Notes: a model not told the origin generated them from the letters alone. A DNA stretch of 64,000 bases from Nocardioides sp. (GCA_037045645.1 JBAOIH010000004.1:372001-436000), one strand, 5' to 3'. Shown: positions 51,064 through 59,194, counted from the stretch's first letter. Numbers and translations are program-made.

Positions 51064-52719
51064 TCAAGATGAGATTGGTGTTCCCGCCTGGCGGGTTGCT
51101 TTTCCTTCGTCGGCAGCTTCTGACGCCAATGTGGGCCTCTGCATGCTCGGTGGCAGCGTTCTCTCCGGCCGGATATGACAGGCGTTGTGCGGGTCACCGC
51201 TGCGGCCCGGTGGACGTCGCGATTGGTGGGCGTCCGACCTCGGGCACGGTCTCGCCGCGCAACCCAGGGTCCCCGTCAGGAGTTGCCGCCATGTCCTCGC
51301 GCTGATGCAGCGTCTGGCCACCGCTGAGGCCGAGCTGGTGGCGTCGATCGTGGCGTCGCTGGCCGCGCGCAGGGTTTCCGCGACAGGCGGGGGGAGTGGC
51401 ACGAGGCGCTTGGCGAAGATGTCGGTGGGGGAGACCCAGACGACGTCGCCCTCGGCCGGCGGGGTGGCCATGCCGGCCTCGACGTCGTTGTGCGCCCGGC
51501 GCGACAGGGCTCGGGCCGGCCCGATGAGGTCGGGTGCGTCGGCCTTCTCGGCGACGACCACCGCGAGCTCGGACCCGGCCTCGATCGCGCGCAGCGTTGC
51601 GGGCACGGCTTGGGGCAGCCCTGGGCGGCCGGCGATGACCTCGGGGCTGGCCAGGGTGGTCTTGTCGTGGGTGATCTGGCGGTACGCGGCGCGGACCTCC
51701 GCGGCCGCGCGGGCCAGCGGCTCCTCGAGGCGGGCTCCTGGGGGAGCGAGGTCGCCCCAGCGGCTGGCCAGGTTGCTCCAGGACCGCCCTGCGTCGGCGA
51801 TGGCCGGGACCAGGCGATCGGAACGCTCGAGCACGCCGGCGGTCGCGGCCGCGTCGACGAGGACCATGCTCGCGCCGGCGATCAGCCCCTGGGTGCGGGT
51901 GATCAGCAGGATGTTGGACGGTTCGAGGTCGCGGGCCAGCGCGCGGTGGGTCTGGATGTCCCAGTTGGCCAGTGCTTGCGCCAGCCGGCCGGGGTCGTCG
52001 ACGGGGCGCATCGCTTCGCCGGCGAGGGCTTGGGCGAACCGGTCGGTCAGGTAGCTGCGGGCGGTGTTCTCGCAGGCGGACATCCGGTCGATCCAGACAC
52101 CGGTGGGGGCGATCGCGTAGGGGGAGTGGTGCTGTGCCAGGTGGATCCGTCGGCCGGCGCTGCGGGCGTCGTTGACGCGGTCGCGGCCGTGCTCGTGGAG
52201 CGCGACGTTGACGGCGTGGGCGGTGAGGTAGAGCCCGTGCATGATCCGGGTGCGTGCTGCCTCGAGGTCGCGGTGAGCGTCGGGCTGCTCGTGGCGGATC
52301 TCGGCGCCGTAGCGGCGGACCAGCGAGGCGGCGTTGAGGAATGTCTGGGTCATCTGGTCGATGCGGGGGCTGGTCGGGCCTTGCCCTGGCCAGGCCGTGC
52401 GGCCGGAGAGGCTGGCCTCGATGGTGGCGGCCTGGGCGGAGAGGCTGGTGATGGGCCGGTCGCGCTCGTCGACGCCAGGTCGTCGACCGGGCAGGGATGC
52501 CCACAGGTCCTCGGCGGCCGCGACCATCGTCGGCCAGCTGCGCAGCAGCGTGCCGGCCGCGTCTCCGTCGACGTCCATCAGCAGCTGGCGCGCCAGGTAG
52601 TCGACGTCGAAGAGCATCTCGCCGACGCTGCGCACGTCACGCGAGGTCATCGGGATCTGGTCGACGTCGAAGAGCTCCTCGTCGATGTCGGCGTACGCCA
52701 GCCGCAGGTCAGTAGCCAA
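51064..52719 (-). CDS. Helical protein of unknown function, C-terminus uncertain
   Basis: 551 residues as read. Mostly alpha-helical, alanine-rich, cytoplasmic, no recognised domain; includes segments such as LTAHAVNVALHEHGRDRVND and LARAAAEVRAAYRQITHDKTT. The last 120 residues (after about 51315) become Arg/Pro/Ser-rich and unlike the rest; another frame reads LRGETVPEVGRPPIA and stops at 51194, so a frameshift near 51315 is likely and the true end is probably 51194. The open frame ends only 7 bp from the IS element. Start overlaps the upstream small gene by 11 bp. Confidence 0.6.
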   Translation of the reverse strand: MATDLRLAYADIDEELFDVDQIPMTSRDVRSVGEMLFDVDYLARQLLMDVDGDAAGTLLRSWPTMVAAAEDLWASLPGRRPGVDERDRPITSLSAQAATIEASLSGRTAWPGQGPTSPRIDQMTQTFLNAASLVRRYGAEIRHEQPDAHRDLEAARTRIMHGLYLTAHAVNVALHEHGRDRVNDARSAGRRIHLAQHHSPYAIAPTGVWIDRMSACENTARSYLTDRFAQALAGEAMRPVDDPGRLAQALANWDIQTHRALARDLEPSNILLITRTQGLIAGASMVLVDAAATAGVLERSDRLVPAIADAGRSWSNLASRWGDLAPPGARLEEPLARAAAEVRAAYRQITHDKTTLASPEVIAGRPGLPQAVPATLRAIEAGSELAVVVAEKADAPDLIGPARALSRRAHNDVEAGMATPPAEGDVVWVSPTDIFAKRLVPLPPPVAETLRAASDATIDATSSASAVARRCISARTWRQLLTGTLGCAARPCPRSDAHQSRRPPGRSGDPHNACHIRPERTLPPSMQRPTLASEAADEGKATRQAGTPISS

Positions 52720-53074
52720 GGCCGCGGGCTTCCCGGATGAGGTCGCACAGGTCGACGACCAGCTGGGAACCGTGCACCAGGTCGGGCCGGTGCAGCGGCA
52801 GGGGACGGGTCAGCTCCTCGGCCTCGGTGAGCAGCTGCAGCGGCGTGCGCTCCTCGAGCTCCGCGTCCTCGTCGACGTTGGGCAGCTCGTAGTCGTCGGG
52901 CAGCAGGGCGCTGGCCTGGGAGTGCGCGAGATAGACGCCGAGGCCGAGGTCGTGCAGCGGCGAGTCGGCGGCGGACCGGTCGGCGTCGCTCCACACCTGG
53001 GTGGCGGCCTGGTGCAGCAGGAGGGCGATCGAGCCGAGGCGGTCCCAAGTGCCGTCAGCGTTGAGGGTGTCCAC
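52709..53074 (-). CDS. Small acidic protein of unknown function
   Basis: About 121 residues from GTG 53074 (an ATG at 53110 would add 12). Begins VDTLNADGTWDRLGSIALLL and is rich in Leu, Asp and Glu, for example PDDYELPNVDEDAELEERTP. No domain recognised. The end overlaps the start of the 551-residue gene, so the two are translationally coupled and probably work together. Confidence 0.6.
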   Translation of the reverse strand: MDTLNADGTWDRLGSIALLLHQAATQVWSDADRSAADSPLHDLGLGVYLAHSQASALLPDDYELPNVDEDAELEERTPLQLLTEAEELTRPLPLHRPDLVHGSQLVVDLCDLIREARGLGY

Positions 53075-53154
53075 GGGTGTTCCTTTCGGTCGGAGGTCGG
53101 TCTGGCCCATGAACCCACGTCCGGGTCGGTCCTCGCTCCGCGTGAGCGGCGGGC

Positions 53155-53163
53155 TGTGGATAA
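53155..53163. promoter_or_regulatory. Perfect DnaA-box-like 9-mer
   Basis: TGTGGATAA (complement TTATCCACA) in the divergent promoter between 53074/53110 and 53293. The same word with shared flanks (GGCTGTGGATAAC) occurs at 56721-56729. Significance unknown. Confidence 0.35.
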
Positions 53164-53292
53164 CTCGGGGTCGTGTCGGCGGCTGGGCACAAACTGGTCT
53201 CGTTCGCCTATGTCGTACGGCGGTCGCCGGACGATCACCGCGAGCAAAGTCAAGAGATTCGCACTAGTGCTGACAGATGGAGGAGGGTCGTG

Positions 53293-54162
53293 ATGATGAG
53301 GTTCCCGATGACCGTGCTGAGGGTGGTGACGCTGGCGCCGGCGCTGCTGGTGAGCTTCGTCCTCACCGTGGTGGTGTGCGCCCTGCTCCCGCCGGCCCTT
53401 GGCCTGGTGGCGTTCCTGGCTGCAGCCGGCCTGCTCGTTGCGCTGGCGCTCGGCCAGTTCGAGGTGCCGGCGATCGCGACGCTGACCCGGTCGCGTCCCG
53501 CGACCGCAGCTGAGCTCCAGGTGATGGCGCCCGTGCTCGCCGAGCTGGGCGGCCGCGGCGTCGACGTCGACGCCCTGTTCGTGCGCCGGCGCCAGGGTCC
53601 GAGCACCCCGGTGGCTGTGGCGATCGCGGATCGCGCCGTCGTGGTCACCCCCGGACTGGTCGACGCCACGTACCGCGGGGGAGTGACCGCTGCGGAAGCG
53701 GCCGCCGCGATGGCTCATGCCGTCGGCCGGCGGCGAGCGATCCGGCCGCGGCTGGAGCTCGCTGTGCTCGCCGCGACGACGCCGTGGCGGCTGGTGGTCG
53801 CGACGTTCCGTGGCGTGGGCCGGGCCTTCGCCTGGCTTCCGTTCATGCGGCTGGCGTGGACGCTGCGGGGTGTCGTCGGGGTGATCTGCATCGTGCAGTC
53901 GGTCGCTGAGGGCCGGGCCGCTCCGGGGATCCTGGGCGGCGCGGTGATCGCCCTGACCTACCTGGTGCCGGCGGCCAGCCGGCGGATCGAGGCCTGGTCG
54001 GAGGCCGCGGCCGACCAGCTGGTGGTCTCCCTCGGCCTGGGCTCCGTGCTGGCTGGTCTGCTCCGGCGTCATGGGCATCCGATGACGCTCGAGCGGCTGC
54101 AGCGCCTGGAGACAGCCGTCGAGCAGCAGCCGCGACCGCGGCTGCACCTGGTGCACGGCTGA
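53293..54162 (+). CDS. Degenerate M48-like membrane protein
   Basis: 289 residues from ATG 53293, with GGAGGAGG upstream. Two N-terminal membrane helices (TLAPALLVSFVLTVVVCALL, then LVAFLAAAGLLVALAL), a soluble part, and two more helices. The layout matches M48 peptidases (HtpX-like): where HExxH should stand it has MAHAVGRR, keeping one histidine only, and the later third-ligand region reads WSEAAADQLVV. Proteolysis is therefore unlikely; a sensor or adaptor role is a guess. Divergent from the two unknown genes on its left. Confidence 0.6.
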   Translation: MMRFPMTVLRVVTLAPALLVSFVLTVVVCALLPPALGLVAFLAAAGLLVALALGQFEVPAIATLTRSRPATAAELQVMAPVLAELGGRGVDVDALFVRRRQGPSTPVAVAIADRAVVVTPGLVDATYRGGVTAAEAAAAMAHAVGRRRAIRPRLELAVLAATTPWRLVVATFRGVGRAFAWLPFMRLAWTLRGVVGVICIVQSVAEGRAAPGILGGAVIALTYLVPAASRRIEAWSEAAADQLVVSLGLGSVLAGLLRRHGHPMTLERLQRLETAVEQQPRPRLHLVHG

Positions 54163-54195
54163 GGAGCACTCTCTGGGCGCTACAGGGTCCGCGGG

Positions 54196-54372
54196 CTACT
54201 CGTCGTCCTGGAAGCCGGACGTTGAGTGGTGCACGCAGCCGCGGCCGTTGCCCTCGTGCGGCTTGTGGTTCATGCACGGCAGCGACCCCAGCTTGTGGGA
54301 GCAGTCGACCCAGCGGACCGTCGTTCGGCCGGCGATGCGGCTGGCGTCCGCTGATGCGAGTGCGGTAGCCAT
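54196..54372 (-). CDS. 58-residue Cys/His-rich protein
   Basis: Very short gene with a perfect AGGAGG seven bases before ATG 54372. The product contains Cys/His spaced as VDCSHKLGSLPCMNH, KPHEGNGRGCVHHS and ends in FQDDE. Three Cys and six His in 35 residues suggest a small zinc-binding fold. It starts 9 bp after the stop of the upstream gene, so it ends a leftward operon. No family recognised. Confidence 0.65.
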   Translation of the reverse strand: MATALASADASRIAGRTTVRWVDCSHKLGSLPCMNHKPHEGNGRGCVHHSTSGFQDDE

Positions 54373-54381
54373 CGCGACCTC

Positions 54382-54612
54382 CTAGCGGCGCGGGCCGCGG
54401 CGGCGGCCGAGCTGGGGCCGCTGGTAGGCGGCCGTGTCGGTGTGGTCGTGCTGGCGGCCGGATCGGTGGACCTGCGCGATCTCGGCGTCGGGGGAGGGGC
54501 CGGTGTCGGCGGCCGCGGCCTGGGCGGCGGCCTCCTCGGTGGCCCTGATCTCCTCGGCGCGCTGACGGGCCTCTTCCTCGAGCGCGGCTTCCTCGCGAGC
54601 GGCGTCACTCAT
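54382..54612 (-). CDS. Small Glu/Ala-rich coiled-coil protein
   Basis: 76 residues from ATG 54612 (GGGAG upstream). The first 40 are a charged helix (MSDAAREEAALEEEARQRAE), the rest is polar and basic, ending GRRRGPRR. No domain recognised. In the same leftward operon as the Cys/His-rich gene. Confidence 0.55.
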   Translation of the reverse strand: MSDAAREEAALEEEARQRAEEIRATEEAAAQAAAADTGPSPDAEIAQVHRSGRQHDHTDTAAYQRPQLGRRRGPRR

Positions 54613-54735
54613 GTGAACTCCCATGGATCCCGTGGACCGGCACCGGCTGCGCCAGTCCTCCTTGGTCTCCTAAGTGCGGACCAGCGGTGGGAGCGATCAC
54701 CTCGGCTGATCCGTGTTGGCGCCCCCCGGGCGCGC

Positions 54736-55187
54736 TCAGGCCGGCTGTGCCAGCAGCGTGGCTCCCAGCAGCTGCGCGGTGTGCTCGAGGACCGCCAGGG
54801 ATCCGTTCTCACCGGGGCGGTCGCAGCACGGGTGGGTGTCGAAGCCCTCGTCGACGACGATGCGGTGCAGCTGGCCACCGCAGGCACGACATCGCCGGCC
54901 GGCGTGGGTGGGGCACTGGTCGACCGCCACGGCGCAGGGCAGGCACGCCGCGGGCGTCGGTGGGCTCACCTGGTGGTCACGGTCCCAGTCGCGTCGCTGG
55001 CGCAGCAGCGTGGCGGTCTGTTGCCACAGCGCATGCTCGAGGTGCGCCGGCGCCGGTCGACCGAGCGCCTGGTCGACCGACCGCCTTGAGCAGCTGCTCA
55101 CCGCAGCCGAGGACGCGTTCGTCGACGCCACGGGCGTAGCACCACCGGGCCAGCGTCTTCGCGGCCAGTCGTCAGCTGCTCGTCCAT
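54736..55187 (-). CDS. Zinc-ribbon-like small protein, two apparent frameshifts
   Basis: From ATG 55187. A sensible product appears only by switching frame twice: MDEQL, then KTLARWCYARGVDERVLGC, then DQALGRPAPAHLEHALW to the stop. Length 452 is 3n+2, consistent with two inserted bases. The C-terminal part has Cys pairs and His (PCAVAVDQCPTHAGRRCRAC, then THPCCDRPGE) typical of small treble-clef or ribbon folds. Overlaps the end of the next gene upstream by 16 bp. Function unknown. Confidence 0.5.
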
Positions 55188-55950
55188 GACCTGCCCTGGT
55201 CGAGGTCCGCGGCTCCCTCTACCGACTCGGGGACCGGGGCGTCCGGAGCGACGATGCGCTCGGAATCGGGTCCCGGCTCTGCTCGGACATCCGCCGGCGG
55301 GCGTTGTCGGTGATCTCGCTGGCGATGCCGGCCGACTGCACGGGCGCTGGCCGCGGCGTGGTCGACGACGTTGCTCGAGCAGGCGCACGTCCTCGTCGGC
55401 GCGGCCGAGCTCCTTGCCGGCGGTCGCGATGCTCCGCTCCAGGCTGACCGGCTCCAGCAGGCGCCAGCGGCAGTCACGTGCCGAGCTGGCCTGGTGCGCG
55501 GTCTCGACGTGCTGGGCGGCCAGCTGGGCGACCGGCTTGGCCAGGTGCGACCATCTCGCCGACGACCGCGATGCGCGGCTTCGAGTTGCGCGACCTCGCT
55601 GGCGATGCACGGGATCGGAGGTGTCGGCTCAGGTCGAGGAGGGTCGCGGGCGTCGGTGACCGACTGCGATGCGCGGTCGAGGTGCGCGAGCGAGGTCGTG
55701 GGTCAGCTCCGGCATTGTCGTTGCACCGCGTGCTGCAGCCGGCCCAGGTGCTCGCCGGCGGCCTCGAGGTAGAAGTCGCCGCGGTCGGAGAGCTGGGCCT
55801 TGGCCGAGTCGAGCTCGGCGTCGTCGAGCACCCGGAGCGCGGAGTTGATCGTCGTGTGCAGCTCCTCGACGACCCAGCGCGCTCGTGCTCACGGCCTGCT
55901 CGGCCATGAAGACGGCGTCGGCGGCGCTGCAGGGCGGTGTCGGTGGTCAT
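55172..55950 (-). CDS. Helical protein of unknown function with many apparent frameshifts
   Basis: ATG 55950 with GGAGG upstream. Coding-like pieces follow each other across all three frames: MTTDTALQ, AADAVFMAEQAV, VVEELHTTINSALRVLDDAE, SLAHLDRASQSVTDARD, HLAKPVAQLAAQHVETAHQA, then LERSIATAGKELGRADEDVR, NVVDHAAASARAVG, ASEITDNARRRMSEQ and VPESVEGAADLDQG. About eight one-base insertions would restore one reading frame of about 256 residues (length 779 is 3n+2). Alanine-rich helices suggest a coiled-coil protein. Either a badly sequenced stretch or a decaying gene. Confidence 0.45.
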
Positions 55951-55956
55951 GCCGAC

Positions 55957-56115
55957 TCACCGCCTCCGCGTTTCGGGCGGGGGATGCTGCTCGGAGGCGG
56001 GCAGGACCTCGCGGAGTCGATCGAGCGCAGCCAGGGCCTGCTCGAGGTGGGCGCGGGCCTCCTGAACCGGGTCACGGTCGGCCGCGGCGGACGGGGAATC
56101 GGTGGGCGTGCTCAC
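55957..56115 (-). CDS. 52-residue helical protein
   Basis: GTG 56115 with AAGGAG six bases upstream. Product is polar at both ends with a central amphipathic helix (VQEARAHLEQALAALDRLRE). Stops 6 bp before the next gene in the leftward operon. Function unknown. Confidence 0.55.
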   Translation of the reverse strand: MSTPTDSPSAAADRDPVQEARAHLEQALAALDRLREVLPASEQHPPPETRRR

Positions 56116-56227
56116 GGGCAGCTCCTTGGTGGACCGGGGTCATCTCTCAGTCACCAAAGGAAGGTCGACCCGTCGGGGCGATCACCCGACGCGAAGAAAT
56201 CTCGCGGGCCGTTCGAGCGGGGCCGGG

Positions 56228-56636
56228 TCAGGGCTGGTCCCAGGGCATCGACTCCTGCCCGTCGTCGACGCCCTGGCTGATGATGTGCGCGGTGGCGTTG
56301 CGCGCGGCGTTGAGGTGCTTGTGGAGGTCGACCGCGAGACCGCGGGCCTCCTCCAGGTGGAGGCGCGCGACGCCGATCGCCATGGCCGGGTCGGACTCGT
56401 CGGTCATCGAGTCCATGCTGAGCACCTGGTGGGCCAGGGCCTGCTCGAGCGTGCTGGACAGCTGCGAGAACGCCTGGGGGAGCGCGGCCGCGAGGTCGGC
56501 GAACTCCGCGAGCTGGTCGGAGGTCTCGGCCGGGATCTGGTCGCGCTCCCACATCGTGGCGCGGTTGAAGCCGTAGACGTGCTCGCGGGCCGCCTGTCGC
56601 GTGCCCGCCCGCTTCGAGCTGGTCGTTGTCGTCCAC
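56228..56636 (-). CDS. Small helical protein, one apparent frameshift
   Basis: GTG 56636 has AGGAAGGG upstream. Reads VDDNDQLEAGG, then after a one-base break near 56608 TRQAAREHVYGFNRATMWER and on to the stop at 56228; about 135 residues, length 409 is 3n+1. Helical throughout (LAEFADLAAALPQAFSQLSS, ARLHLEEARGLAVDLHKHLN). First gene of the leftward operon of six small genes. No family recognised. Confidence 0.55.
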
Positions 56637-56720
56637 CGGGTTGCCCTTCCTGCCGAGAGGTGTCGCTGGCTCGAGTCTCGCGGATCTCGCCGGCGGTACG
56701 CGCGGCCGCCGGCGGCCGGC

Positions 56721-56729
56721 TGTGGATAA
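56721..56729. promoter_or_regulatory. Second DnaA-box-like 9-mer
   Basis: TGTGGATAA within GGCTGTGGATAAC, identical over 13 bases to the site at 53155. It lies between divergent genes 56636 (minus) and 56776 (plus). Confidence 0.35.
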
Positions 56730-56775
56730 CCGCAGGGGTTCCCTCCGGGCCTGCGAGGCGGGAGACTGATCAGCC

Positions 56776-57115
56776 ATGGAGGACACAGGCGGCCCTGATC
56801 GCGCGGCGGGTTCGCGCTGCGCCGCGGCTGCCTGGTTCAACGCCCCGGCCGGACGTCGAGGCCTACCGCCGGCTCGCCGCGGCGGTGGGGGAGTGGAACG
56901 CCTACTGCGCTCCCGACAGCTCGGAGGCACTGACGTCGAACGACTCCGAGCTGCTCGACGACCTGGCCGATGTCGCGCCGCCGCAGCCCTTTGCCGCGCC
57001 ACTGCCCGACGTGACAGGGCCCATGTTGCGACGGGCCAAACCGCCATCTCTAGCGCGATCTGCGGTCCGTGTCGGCCCGCTCCAAGCCCGTTACACAGCT
57101 GCGTTGTGTAACTGA
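56776..57115 (+). CDS. Small unknown protein, one apparent frameshift
   Basis: ATG 56776 with GGGAG upstream. After the first codons the coding-like frame is the neighbouring one: AALIARRVRAAPRLPGSTP, VEAYRRLAAAVGEWNAYCAP and SELLDDLADVAPPQPFAAPL. One extra base near 56790 would explain it (length 340 is 3n+1). The tail after about 57020 looks non-coding, so the true end is uncertain. Function unknown. Confidence 0.4.
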
Positions 57116-57155
57116 ATGTATGCCAACACCGTTCGGTAGAGGTGCGCGCCGCCAC

Positions 57156-58497
57156 TCAGGAACGCGGCCGCCCAGATCCGGCGCTGGGCGGTGGCAACTG
57201 GCGGGTTTCGTTCTGCTCGCTTAGGCGCAGCATGTCCCTACCCGCGTGCGCTGCTGAGGGATCCAGCCCGGCGTTCGCGATCATCTCCTGCAAGCTCAGC
57301 AGTTCGGTCGCTGCCTCGGGTCGTGTGCGTTCGTAGTGGCTCAGAACGAAGCGGTTGAAGAGCGGGACCGCCATCGCCAGTTGGCCGCGCTTGGGTGCGT
57401 AGACGTCGCCCTCCTCGATGAGCTCCTCACGGAGCCAGGACAGCTCTTGCTGGGAGCGACCGAGAGTCCTGGCGATCGCCGCTGTCGAGGCGCGCCCGCC
57501 GTGCAGAGCGAGGGCGGCAAGGAACTCCATCTGTCGATCGCTGATTCGGTCCCAGCGGGGGCCAAGGGTGCGGCGCTCGAGCATGTCGGCAATCTGGGGG
57601 AGTGCAGCTTCGACGTCGCTGAGGGTGATCTGGTCGGGCCCGGCCGCGGATGTCCAGATGGCGTGGGCGAAAAGCTGCAGGTGGGCTGGGTAGCCATTGC
57701 TGGCCTCGACCACGACTGCCGCCGCCTCGGGGGTCCACGCGACACCGGCCCGGCGTGCTGGCTCCACCACGGCGTAGCGGGCGTCATCGGGTTCGAGAGT
57801 GAGGGGGATGGGCTCCAGCACGAAGAGGCGATCAGGGTGGGTCACGCCAGCCTTGCGGAGCGCATCGGGAGTGAAGGGCAGCCCGGTGCCGGCGAAGAGA
57901 ACCGGCGCGGAGGGGTGGTCGAACGTTGAGTCGGTGCAGCGTCGCCGCGAGCAGGGCGAGGTCAGGACCAGAGGCGACCTGGAGCTCATCGACTGTGATC
58001 AGCAGCCCCCCGCTATGGGCGTCCTTGCGGACCTCGGCCGCCAGCGTGGCCAGGGCGTCAGCGAGCGTTCCCGCGTCCAAGCCTGCTGCGGGAGCGTCGG
58101 ATGGGCGAGTGGAGATCCCGGCACCGATACCCGCGATGCTCAGGTTGACCCCACCGACTCGCTCGAAGGCCTTGCGGGCGCGCTGCCACGGGCCGGCCTC
58201 CTCGGCCATACGGGTGCGAGCGCGCTGTAGCAGCGCCTCTACCAGACCAGCCTGGCCGGAGACAGCCTGGAGGTTGACCACCTCGAAGCCTTGCTCCTTG
58301 GCCAGGTCCGCGAACGCGCTCACCGTTACGGTCTTCCCCACGCCGCGCGGGCCGGCAAGGATCATGTCCTGTGCGCGGACGCGGCCGCTAGAGACAATGT
58401 CGTTGAGCGCCAAATGCCAGTCTCGGAGAAGGCCGTCGCGTCCTGCCAGGACGGGCGGGTTGTGGCCGGCACCGGGCGTGTACGGGCTCTGGTCCAC
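57156..58497 (-). CDS. AAA ATPase with C-terminal winged-helix region, apparent frameshift
   Basis: About 446 residues after repair. ORC/Cdc6-like (AAA_16) ATPase: Walker A AGPRGVGKT at about residues 48-56, Walker B GGLLITVDELQ, sensor-like PVLFAGTGLPFTPDAL, lid helices, and a helix-turn-helix ALHGGRASTAAIARTLGRS in the C-terminal third. The frame breaks near 57925; removing one base joins LHRLN to FDHPSAPVLFAG (length 3n+1). Start at GTG 58497 has AGGAAGG eight bases upstream; GTG 58506 is also possible. A large inverted repeat covers its promoter. Could be a regulator, mobile-element function or defence ATPase. Confidence 0.72.
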
Positions 58498-58509
58498 CAG
58501 CGCCACCTT

Positions 58510-58553
58510 CCTAGACTCACCTAGATTTGGAGGGTTTTCTAGGTCAGTCTAGG
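58510..58553. promoter_or_regulatory. Large operator-like inverted repeat before the AAA ATPase gene
   Basis: CCTAGACTCACCTAGA (58510-58525) faces TCTAGGTCAGTCTAGG (58538-58553), identical as inverted repeats except for one base, with 12 bases between. Each arm itself holds two CCTAGA words 10 bp apart, so four half-sites lie in 44 bp directly upstream of the start codon. Confidence 0.75.
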
Positions 58554-58714
58554 TGGCAGTGGGCTCATGCGGCCGGAGGAGCTCTCGCGCGTGTGGCCAC
58601 GCGTGTCAACGGCCGATCCGGGGTGGCGGGGGCGGAGCGCCGCCGGCAGTGGACCGGTCGGCGCCGAGGCGTCGACGGGCTGCATGGTCTGGACTCTCGG
58701 GGGCTGGGCCGGCC

Positions 58715-58924
58715 TCACCGGCGACGGGGGATTTCGCCGAGTTTGTCCGGCGGAGCCGCGGCGATGTCGGCCGACAGAACACGCTCGAGGATGTCGGCGA
58801 TGCTGGCGGTGGAGCCATCGCAGTGGTCGACCAGGTCGGCGGCGAGGCGATCGAGGGCGCGGTCGCCCTGCTGGGTGAAGGTGACGATGCCGGAGCCCGG
58901 CTGCTCCGCGGGTGAAGTGCTCAT
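58715..58924 (-). CDS. 69-residue protein of unknown function
   Basis: ATG 58924 with GAGGAGG eight bases upstream. Starts MSTSPAEQPGSGIVTFTQQG and continues with an amphipathic helical part (LDRLAADLVDHCDGSTASIA) and DILERVL. One cysteine, no recognised domain. A perfect 12-bp palindrome lies 20 bp upstream. Divergent from the HTH/BREX genes. Confidence 0.6.
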   Translation of the reverse strand: MSTSPAEQPGSGIVTFTQQGDRALDRLAADLVDHCDGSTASIADILERVLSADIAAAPPDKLGEIPRRR

Positions 58925-58943
58925 TGAGTCCTCCTCTGCTTGG

Positions 58944-58955
58944 TCACCTAGGTGA
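58944..58955. promoter_or_regulatory. Perfect 12-bp palindrome TCACCTAGGTGA
   Basis: 20-31 bp upstream of the 69-residue gene. Eleven bases are identical to the site at 49417-49427, and the core resembles the half-sites at 58510-58553. Likely binding site of a dimeric regulator. Confidence 0.7.
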
Positions 58956-59110
58956 TCCCGGGCCTTGGGAGCGATCAGCTGGGCGAGAGGCTTTCGCCAG
59001 CTCGGCAGCGGGCGCCCCGGGTGTCGTGCGAGCTGGTCAGGTTGTCGGGCCGGAGCGCCCGGTGACGGACAGTGGGCAGGTGGCTCCAAGACAGGCCGTT
59101 GGTTCTGCTG

Positions 59111-59170
59111 AACCGGCCGAAACCCGGCTCACCCTCGACTACGCTCGGACACACCCGGCTAAAGCCGGTT
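59111..59170. promoter_or_regulatory. Repeated CCGGCT/AGCCGG half-sites upstream of the HTH gene
   Basis: ACCCGGCT occurs at 59122-59129 and 59153-59160, 31 bp apart (about three helical turns), followed by the inverted half AGCCGGTT at 59163-59170 and preceded by AACCGGCC at 59111-59118. They lie within 85 bp of the HTH start, so they are good candidates for its own operator. Confidence 0.5.
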
Positions 59171-59194
59171 CGCCGAGGGAAGGGTCGACGCGTC

